The notes under the pieces were generated by a model, which saw nothing but the letters and a program-made list of their open reading frames with translations, searched no databases and was not told the origin of the DNA. A program made the translations under genes and the position numbers. 7,101 nt of DNA from Caldilineaceae bacterium (GTDB lineage: Bacteria; Chloroflexota; Anaerolineae; Caldilineales; Caldilineaceae), in assembly GCA_026645635.1 (NCBI GenBank), contig JAPKMV010000171.1, positions 1-7,101 on the forward strand, in the 5' to 3' direction. This document shows, piece by piece, positions 1 to 5,395 of the stretch; within the stretch, counting starts at the first letter, position 1, and each line of letters opens with the position of its first letter.

Positions 1-22
1 ATCCTGTTCCATTCAGAGAGGG

Positions 23-113
23 ATAGACCGCGGATTTGGCGGATGAGGCGGATTCACGCGGATTTCTGTTTTATCCGCGGAAATCCGCCGCATCCGCCAA
101 ATCTGCGGTCTAT
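23..113. repeat. Long imperfect palindrome of 9-nt iterations, 3' of the GH4 gene
   Basis: Two 41-nt arms (23-63 and 73-113) are reverse complements at 37 of 41 positions and enclose a 9-nt loop (64-72). Each arm is a stack of CGGAT cores spaced 9, 9 and 10 nt apart, so the palindrome is also internally periodic. It ends 8 nt beyond the GH4 stop codon and would fold into a very stable hairpin at the 3' end of that transcript. No U-run follows it on either strand, so it is not a textbook intrinsic terminator. It may protect the mRNA 3' end, or be a dispersed REP-like or MITE-like element. The structure is plain in the sequence; the function is inferred. Confidence 0.85.
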
Positions 114-121
114 ATTCTTGG

Positions 122-1420
122 CTATTGACCGTCGAAGAAGTGCGGCAGATAGGGCCGGTTGATCGTCAGCAGCTCGTCGAGCAGCGCATCCACCTGCCCC
201 ATCTCCGGTCCGATGGGATTGGCGAGCAGCGCCTGGTACGCCGCCTCGCGGTCGCCATGCACGGCGGCCTCCACGGTGAGCAGCTCGTAGGCCTTCACCG
301 CAGCCGCAAGACCGGCGACTGCCGGATGCAGCGGCGCGGCCGGCAGCGGGTCGATCCCGGCGCGGCCCACGCGGCACGGCAGTTCCATCACCCAATCGGC
401 GGGGATGCCGGGCACGGCGCCCTGGTGCGGCGTGTTGACCACATGCACTTCATCCAGGTCATTGTAGTGGGCGTTGAGCAACTGCGTCGCCAGCGTGGAA
501 TAGTAGGCGCCGCCGCGCTTCATCAAGTCGGCGGGCGGCGTGCTGTTGGCCGGGTCGCCGTAGTAGGCCAGGAGATCGTGCTCGACGGCCATCACCGCTT
601 CGGCGCGGGACGGGGGCCAGGCCGCCTGCTCTGCAATTTTGTGTGATGTATTGTAAAAATACTGCAAATAATAGTTCGGAATCATGCGCAGACTCGCCAC
701 CAGGTGGGGCGACCACTCCGGTTCTTCGGCGGCGCGCAGTTCTGCCACGTAATGGGCGATGATCTGCGGCCAGACATCCTCGCCGTCGATGGTGAGGCCG
801 CGGTGCCAGGTGAGGTGATTCAGCCCCAGCGTGTCGAGCTGCGCCCGCTCCGGCGCAACGGTGACGCCAGTCATGGCCGCCCAGCGCTCCAGCAGGTGCA
901 TCTTGGTGGTGATCGACACGTTGCAGACGCCGACGGCCGGCACCTCCGGCGCATAGCGCACGAGCGCCTCCGTCACCAGGCCGGCGGGGTTGGTGAAGTT
1001 GACCAGCGGCGCGCCCGGCGCCAGTTCGGCCATGTCCTGCGCAATGCCGAGCAGCACCGGAATGGTGCGCAGCGCCTTGGCCATCCCGCCGATGCCGGTG
1101 GTCTCCTGGCCGACGAGGCCGTAGCGCCGGCCCAGGTATTCGTCCTGGCGCCGCGCCTCCATGCCGCCGACGCGCAGTTGCGTGGTGACGTAGCTGGCGC
1201 CGGCGACCCCGGCCCGGCGATCCGTCGTCAAATGTACAGAAAACGGTGAACCTGCCGCGGCGACCATGCGCTGGGCAAAGCCGCCGACCACGATGAGCCG
1301 CTCCTGGCTGATGTCCACCAGCCAGAGTTCGTCCAGGGGGAAAGTCTCCACCCTGGCTAGAAAGCCGTTGACCAGTTCCGGTGTGTAGCTGGAACCGCCG
1401 CCGATGACTGCTACTTTCAT
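122..1420 (-). CDS. GH4 family NAD+/metal-dependent glycosidase, 6-phospho-beta-glucosidase-like
   Basis: Predicted cytoplasmic enzyme of 432 residues, the usual GH4 length. GH4 enzymes cleave glycosides by an oxidation-elimination route using NAD+ and a divalent metal, usually Mn2+. The N-terminus carries the Rossmann motif MKVAVIGGGSSYTPEL (1-16). Further family blocks are LRVGG (82-86), GLVGQETTGIGG (101-112), VNFTNP (140-145), GVCN (164-167) and LGLNHL (198-203). Cys166 and His202 are the expected metal ligands. The blocks follow those of 6-phospho-beta-glucosidases (BglT/LicH/CelF type) more closely than those of the alpha-galactosidase or alpha-glucuronidase branches. The ATG at 1420 has a weak GAGG (1430-1433) 9 nt upstream. 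It is the last gene of the cluster but is separated from the hydrolase by a repeat-bearing gap, so it may have its own promoter. Family assignment is firm. The substrate is uncertain, because no PTS or sugar kinase is present to supply a phosphorylated sugar. Confidence 0.93.
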   Translation of the reverse strand: MKVAVIGGGSSYTPELVNGFLARVETFPLDELWLVDISQERLIVVGGFAQRMVAAAGSPFSVHLTTDRRAGVAGASYVTTQLRVGGMEARRQDEYLGRRYGLVGQETTGIGGMAKALRTIPVLLGIAQDMAELAPGAPLVNFTNPAGLVTEALVRYAPEVPAVGVCNVSITTKMHLLERWAAMTGVTVAPERAQLDTLGLNHLTWHRGLTIDGEDVWPQIIAHYVAELRAAEEPEWSPHLVASLRMIPNYYLQYFYNTSHKIAEQAAWPPSRAEAVMAVEHDLLAYYGDPANSTPPADLMKRGGAYYSTLATQLLNAHYNDLDEVHVVNTPHQGAVPGIPADWVMELPCRVGRAGIDPLPAAPLHPAVAGLAAAVKAYELLTVEAAVHGDREAAYQALLANPIGPEMGQVDALLDELLTINRPYLPHFFDGQ

Positions 1421-1470
1421 GGTTCTATGCCTCGACTTCTTGTTGCTGCTCAGCGATCAGAAACTTTCGG

Positions 1471-1545
1471 TCACGAATTACACGAATTTTGACGAACGAA
1501 CACGGCTTTTTATGTCAATTCGTACAAATTCGTTCAATTCGTGAC
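1471..1545. repeat. AT-rich palindromic repeat, copy 1
   Basis: The 5' arm starts GTCACGAATTACACGAATTT (1471-1490). The reverse complement of the 3' end starts GTCACGAATTGAACGAATTT (1545-1526), which matches at 18 of 20 positions. Pairing continues further inward with one bulge and some mismatches. The arms are iterations of an ACGAATT core every 9-10 nt. The element lies 51 nt upstream of the GH4 start codon and would form a hairpin in any read-through transcript from the hydrolase gene. It is a noncoding interspersed repeat; its mobility and role are unknown. Confidence 0.85.
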
Positions 1546-1590
1546 AGAGACTGTATTGCTGCCTGATTACTCCACTGATAGACACACCGA

Positions 1591-1685
1591 TCACGAATTA
1601 CACGAATTTTGACAAATGAATACGAATTGTTATGTCAATTTGTTTTACTTCGTGTCAATTCGTACAAATTCGTTCAATTCGTGAC
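1591..1685. repeat. AT-rich palindromic repeat, copy 2 (longer)
   Basis: This second copy of the same family has an identical 5' start to copy 1 over 23 nt (1591-1613 against 1472-1494) and an identical 3' end over 32 nt (1654-1685 against 1514-1545). The middle is 20 nt longer and holds extra ACGAATT-type cores in both orientations. Both copies face the same way. The conserved ends with a variable centre fit a dispersed element or a tandem duplication that gained or lost internal units. Confidence 0.85.
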
Positions 1686-1771
1686 GAAGACTGAATCGCT
1701 GCCCGGCTGCTCCGCTTGTATGCACAGACGCGGCATGTCTCTTCAGAAGCAGCGACGCCTGCCGCAAAAGA

Positions 1772-3183
1772 CTACTCGCTCGCCACGAACAGCGTCATCG
1801 ACTGCGACGGCAACGTGATCTCCGTGCCGTCCGCCAGCGGCTGATCCTCGACCTGTTGCGCCTGATGTTCCGCGTCGAAGCGCCAGACCTGGGCGTCGCC
1901 CGCAGGCGTGAAGCCGGTCAACTGCAGCGGAAGCGTGACGGCTTCCTCATTCAGGTTGACGGCCATGAGAGTAAGCGCATTGTCGGCGGTGCGCCGTGCT
2001 GCGAAGAGCGACACACCCGGCGCGCCGGCCGCAGAGTAGACGAGTTCATCGCCAAACTGCTTGTAGAGTTGATAGACGAAGTAGGCTGGCCGCGGTTCGG
2101 TGCGCGCCAGCAGGCCGAAGCCGCTTTCGCCACCTGACGCCAGCAAAAATTGGTTTGCCAACTCAACTTTTTCCTGGATGAGCCGCCCCAGCACATCACC
2201 CAGCCAGAGCGCGCTCAGGAATGAATCCGGGGTGGTTGCACCGCCGATGGAATTGCTCCAGTGGGAGTTGAACTCGGTGATGGCGATGGGCAGGTCGCGA
2301 CCTGTCACTTCGCGCACGACCGCGCGCAGATTGCGCGGGATCTGCGACCATTCGGCGCTGTTGGCCAGCAGTTCTGCCGGCGTGGCCGAGGTGCGCCGTG
2401 CGTTGTTGGGGAAGGGGTAGCGGTGCACGGAGACGATGTCCACCAGATCGCCGTTGACCTCCAGGAAGGTGCGCAGCCAGTCGGCGCCGGTGCTGTCGCG
2501 CGGGTCGACGGCGGGCGTGCCGTTGAACTGGTGCGTCTCCGGCCCGACGAGAGGGCGAAACGGCGCTACTCCGCGGCAAATTCGGCGGCGGGCCACGGTT
2601 CACCCTCCGCTTCGTAGAGGCTCGGCTCGTTGCCGATCGACCAGTAGCGGATGTTGTAGCCTTTGGCGACGTTGGCGTATTGGACGATGCCTGCGGCCAC
2701 GCCCGGCGAGCTGTGGAGGAAGCGCACATGGATGTACGGTTCCGCGCCCATGCGTCGCGCCAGGTCGACAAACTGGTCGATTTGGTAGGCCTGGAGGTCA
2801 TTCTGGTCGCCCCAGGCGCCGCCGGGAAAGCGGAGCACGGTGACGCCGGACGTTTCCGCCAGCGGCAGCGTCTCCGGGCGCAGCGCGACCCAAGGGCCGA
2901 AGTTCGAGCCAAAGACGGCTGGGCTGATCGCCCCCAGGCCGGCGGACGCATCGACGTGCAGCACGCCGGGGACAGGCGCGGGGATCGGCGTGAGCGTGGG
3001 CAAGGGCGTGACTGTAGGTGGCGGCGCGGCAGTGGGGAGCGCGGTCGCGGTTGGGCTGGGCGGCGGAACAGTAGCCTGCGGCGTCGCCGGCGCACCGCCG
3101 CAGGCAGTCAGAACGAAACAGGCAAGCAGCCCTGCACAGAGCAGGGCTGCCAGGGATGGACGCTGAAACATGGCGGTGTCCAT
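1772..3183 (-). pseudogene. Lipoprotein clan GH-A glycoside hydrolase, disrupted by stop and frameshift
   Basis: This reads as one exported glycosidase split into two frames. The first part (3183-2566, 205 residues) has a signal peptide ending in lipobox LTAC (25-28), a Pro/Thr-rich linker (about 31-72), an RFPGGAWGD segment and YWSIGNEPSLYE, whose Glu186 is the expected acid/base. It stops at TAG (2566-2568), where a Trp codon (TGG) would continue the helix as EFAAEWRRF. The second part resumes in another frame at LVGPETHQF (about 2551 leftward) and runs to TAG at 1772, with HRYPFPN and ITEFNSHW, whose Glu (2273-2275) is the expected nucleophile. The helix between the parts seems about 10 residues short, implying a small 3n+1 deletion near 2552-2560 as well as the nonsense change. 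The family could be GH39-like or GH51-like; substrate unknown. The start lies 13 nt after the permease stop with no clear Shine-Dalgarno site, so it may be translationally coupled. A sequencing or assembly error is the main alternative to a real pseudogene. Confidence 0.8.
3126..3150 (-). other. Perfect 10-bp inverted repeat in the hydrolase signal-peptide region
   Basis: GCAGCCCTGC (3126-3135) and GCAGGGCTGC (3141-3150) are exact reverse complements around a 5-nt loop. In the mRNA this gives a GC-rich hairpin about 34-58 nt after the start codon, extendable by one G-U pair. It lies in the codons for the hydrophobic core of the signal peptide. It could slow early translation or mark a processing point between the permease and hydrolase messages, or be a by-product of Leu/Ala/Cys codons. 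The structure is certain; a role is speculative. Confidence 0.5.
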
Positions 3184-3196
3184 TTCAGGAGCCGGT

Positions 3197-4291
3197 CTAC
3201 TTCTCGACGCCGGTCACCACCACGCCTTGCATGAAAACGCGCTGGCTGATCAGGAACAGGAAGATCGGCAGCAGCGACGCCATCAACGCTGACGCCTGGA
3301 TCAACGGCGGATTCGAGCCGTAGATGCCGTTGAAGCGGCTGAGACCGACGGCAATCGGCTGCAGGTTCGGCTCGGTGGACAGGTAGATCAAGGGCGAGAA
3401 GAAGTCATTCCAGGCAAACACCAGGTGAAAGAGCATCACAGCAATAATCACCGGCGTTGACATGGGAACAATGATGCTCGTGAGAATGCGCAGCGGGCTG
3501 GCGCCATCGATCGCTGCGGCCTCGTCGATTTCCATCGGTATCGTCATGAAATACTGGCGGAGCAGAAACACATTGTATGCATTGGCAAAGAAGTGGGGCA
3601 CTGTCAGCGGCAGCCATGTACCAACCCACCCGATCATCTGGAAGAAGGCAAAGGTGGGTACGATGGTCACCGCAGCGGGAAGAAATATCGTCGCGATCAC
3701 GATGGTGAACAGGATATTTTTGCCCGGAAAACGGAAGCGGGAGAAACCGTAGGCCACCATGATGCAGGAAAGCAGGGTGCCAATCAGCCCGATCACGGCG
3801 ATCATCAGCGTATTGAAGAACAGGCGCGGGAAGTTGATCTGCACCCAGGCTTCGACATAGTTCGACCAGGCCGGCGCCCAACTCCACGGTCGCTCCAGAG
3901 CGCGCCAGGAACCTTCCCAGGCGATCAGTTCGTCGGGGTTGTTGGGATCGACAAACTCGCTTGCCCGCCGGCCCCGCGTGACCAGGGCCAGATTTTCGTT
4001 GCCGCTTTCGAGCGGCACGATGTACACCGGGTATTCCTCACCCGTCTCTGGATCGACCCAAGTCTCCGGCTCGGCGGGATAGAGCGGTGCGCCGGCTTCG
4101 GTCATCTGGTCCATGGTCTTGAGCGACGTAAAGGTCATGTATGCCAGCGGCACCAGAAAGATAAACAGGAGCACAGCGGCGAACAAGGTCAAAATGACGC
4201 TGTTCACCACCTTGCGCCAGTTCACGCCGCGGCTGCGCGCATGTGTCGCCGTGGAAGCAGTTGCCTTCGGTTCCATTGTTGTCGTAGCCAT
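3197..4291 (-). CDS. Carbohydrate ABC transporter permease 2, CUT1 MalG-type, with loop insert
   Basis: Inner-membrane subunit that forms the sugar channel with permease 1. At 364 residues it is about 80 longer than a typical MalG-like protein. TM1 lies at about 31-55, and further hydrophobic segments run from about 158 to the C-terminus. The ATPase-coupling EAA loop is at about 254-280, with EIDEAAAIDGASPL at its core. The C-terminus ends MQGVVVTGVEK. The extra length is an acidic, aromatic-rich extracytoplasmic segment (about 73-135) between TM1 and the usual NYVEAW block; it contains DPETGEEYPVY and FVDPNNPDELIAW. The ATG at 4291 is preceded by a perfect AGGAGG at 9-nt spacing, and the gene starts 13 nt after permease 1, so the two are surely co-transcribed. 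Family is certain; the transported sugar cannot be read from the sequence. Confidence 0.95.
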   Translation of the reverse strand: MATTTMEPKATASTATHARSRGVNWRKVVNSVILTLFAAVLLFIFLVPLAYMTFTSLKTMDQMTEAGAPLYPAEPETWVDPETGEEYPVYIVPLESGNENLALVTRGRRASEFVDPNNPDELIAWEGSWRALERPWSWAPAWSNYVEAWVQINFPRLFFNTLMIAVIGLIGTLLSCIMVAYGFSRFRFPGKNILFTIVIATIFLPAAVTIVPTFAFFQMIGWVGTWLPLTVPHFFANAYNVFLLRQYFMTIPMEIDEAAAIDGASPLRILTSIIVPMSTPVIIAVMLFHLVFAWNDFFSPLIYLSTEPNLQPIAVGLSRFNGIYGSNPPLIQASALMASLLPIFLFLISQRVFMQGVVVTGVEK

Positions 4292-4300
4292 CTGATCGAT

Positions 4301-4306
4301 CCTCCT
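4301..4306 (-). promoter_or_regulatory. Ribosome-binding site of permease 2, overlapping the permease 1 stop
   Basis: A perfect AGGAGG lies 9 nt before the ATG at 4291 and shares two bases with the TAG stop codon of permease 1 (4305-4307). A ribosome finishing permease 1 would cover this site, which favours coupled, equimolar synthesis of the two channel subunits. This placement fixes the start of permease 2. Confidence 0.85.
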
Positions 4307-5276
4307 ACTTGCGGTCGCCGGTGGGATAGAAGACCCAGAAGCGCTGCGACCAGAACAGCACCATGGTCGTTGCCAGAATTATCAGGAACAGGAACCACGC
4401 CAGTGTTGCACCGTAGGCCATGTTCTGAAACACAAAGAAGTTTTTGTAGAGATAGAGATTGTAGAACATGGTGGCGCCGCCAGGCTGGCCATTGCCCTGG
4501 TTCAGCACCAGTGGCACCGTGAAGTACTGGAAGAGACCCACCACGACCAGAATCAGGTTGTAGAAGATCACAGGGGAGATCATCGGGAAAGTCACATTCA
4601 GGAAGCTCTTGACCGGCCCGGCGCCGTCGATTTTTGCCGCATCGTAGAGTTCGGTCGGAACGCCTTGCATGGCGGCGAGATTGATCAAGAACGCGTTGCC
4701 GATGCCCCAAATGCCCACGATTACCAGCGCCGGATAGACCCATCGCTGATCGAGGAGCCAGTTGGGTGGGTTCTCCATGCCAAGCCAGCGCAAAAACATG
4801 TTGATCCAGCCCGTCTCCGGGTTGAGCATCGCAGCCCACACGAAGATCGAAGCTACGAACGGGATGATGTAGGGGAAATAGAAACCGGTGCGGAAACCTT
4901 GTTTGCCAAAGAGCGCACGCTGGTTCATCAACACGGCCAGGAGCATGGGCAAGAAGATTGCCACCGGCAGCGAGATCAAACCGAATCGGAGCGTCACCAG
5001 CAGCGAACTCCACATCCCAGCATCGCGGAACATGAGTTCATAATTGGCCAGGCCCACAAACTGCATCGCACTGATGTCGAGGCGCAGATTGGTGAACGTG
5101 AACCAGATCGTGGCTATCGTTGGCGCCAGGGTGAAGATCAGGAAGCCAATAATCCAGGGAGAGATGAAGAAATAGCCCCACATCGCCTCGCGCCTGGCCA
5201 ATCTGGACTTCCGCAGGGGCGCAGAGCCGGAGGTTGCCGCGCCGCCTCCCCGCGTGAGTTCTGCAGTTGCGCTCAT
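4305..5276 (-). CDS. Carbohydrate ABC transporter permease 1, CUT1 MalF/UgpA-type
   Basis: Inner-membrane subunit of 323 residues, a normal length for six-helix UgpA-like permeases. After a basic, Gly/Ala-rich cytoplasmic N-tail (1-31) comes TM1 (about 33-57, with the common YFFISPWIIGFLIF pattern), the FVGLANYELMF block typical of this family, and further membrane spans. The EAA loop that docks on the ATPase is at about 207-235 (PTELYDAAKIDGAG at its core). The ATG at 5276 has AGGAG at 5284-5288 with 7-nt spacing. It is the partner of the MalG-type permease downstream and is preceded by the binding-protein gene across a hairpin-bearing gap. No ATPase gene is in the window, so a shared MsmK/UgpC-type ATPase elsewhere is likely (inference). 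Confidence 0.95.
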   Translation of the reverse strand: MSATAELTRGGGAATSGSAPLRKSRLARREAMWGYFFISPWIIGFLIFTLAPTIATIWFTFTNLRLDISAMQFVGLANYELMFRDAGMWSSLLVTLRFGLISLPVAIFLPMLLAVLMNQRALFGKQGFRTGFYFPYIIPFVASIFVWAAMLNPETGWINMFLRWLGMENPPNWLLDQRWVYPALVIVGIWGIGNAFLINLAAMQGVPTELYDAAKIDGAGPVKSFLNVTFPMISPVIFYNLILVVVGLFQYFTVPLVLNQGNGQPGGATMFYNLYLYKNFFVFQNMAYGATLAWFLFLIILATTMVLFWSQRFWVFYPTGDRK

Positions 5277-5328
5277 GTGCTTTCTCCTGTGTCATTCAAT
5301 ACCGAACTGGAATGCAGTCGCCTGTGTG

Positions 5329-5363
5329 GGGAATTAGGCGGGCCAGTGACCCGCCCAATTCCC
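5329..5363 (-). promoter_or_regulatory. Intergenic hairpin between binding-protein and permease genes
   Basis: The arms are 5329-5342 and 5350-5363 around a 7-nt loop. In the minus-strand RNA the stem is 13 Watson-Crick pairs plus one internal G-U pair. On the plus strand the same position is an A-C mismatch, so the structure is tuned to the operon transcript. It starts 32 nt after the binding-protein stop codon and has no U-run behind it. That fits a 3' stabiliser or partial terminator that keeps binding-protein mRNA more abundant than permease mRNA, as the intercistronic REP hairpins do in the E. coli malEFG operon. The role is inferred by analogy. Confidence 0.65.
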
Positions 5364-5395
5364 TGCACAAACGACTTCGGGGAATCCTACATCTG

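Larger units (their letters stand above)
1421..1771. other. Gene-free 351-bp gap dominated by repeats
   Basis: I find no credible gene here. The gap is mostly two AT-rich palindromes and their flanks. The flank after the first palindrome (1546-1580) matches the flank after the second (1686-1720) at 24 of 35 ungapped positions, and 9 of the 11 differences are transitions. This suggests an old tandem duplication larger than the hairpin itself. A weak GAGG ribosome-binding site for the GH4 gene lies at 1430-1433. I could not define a promoter for GH4 or a U-tailed terminator for the upstream genes. The only reading frame, on the plus strand from 1609, runs through the repeat and resembles nothing. 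Confidence 0.7.

Noticed and set aside
23..113. Rho-independent terminator of the GH4 gene
   Set aside because: The stem is strong but far longer than a usual terminator stem and has no U-run after it.
1471..1685. CRISPR array
   Set aside because: There are only two units, each an imperfect palindrome with a variable centre, and the intervening sequence is itself partly duplicated after the second unit; no cas genes are present.
1609..1818. Small plus-strand gene of 69 residues
   Set aside because: It begins inside the palindromic repeat and ends inside the hydrolase 3' end, and shows no recognisable domain.
2545..2600. Programmed -1 frameshift joining the two hydrolase halves
   Set aside because: No slippery heptamer is visible before the TAG, and the joined product would still lack about 10 residues of the linking helix.
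2196..3095. 299-residue minus-strand frame running across the hydrolase frame junction
   Set aside because: Its composition is extremely Arg/Pro/Ser-rich, typical of an out-of-frame reading of GC-rich DNA, and it carries none of the hydrolase motifs present in the two other frames.
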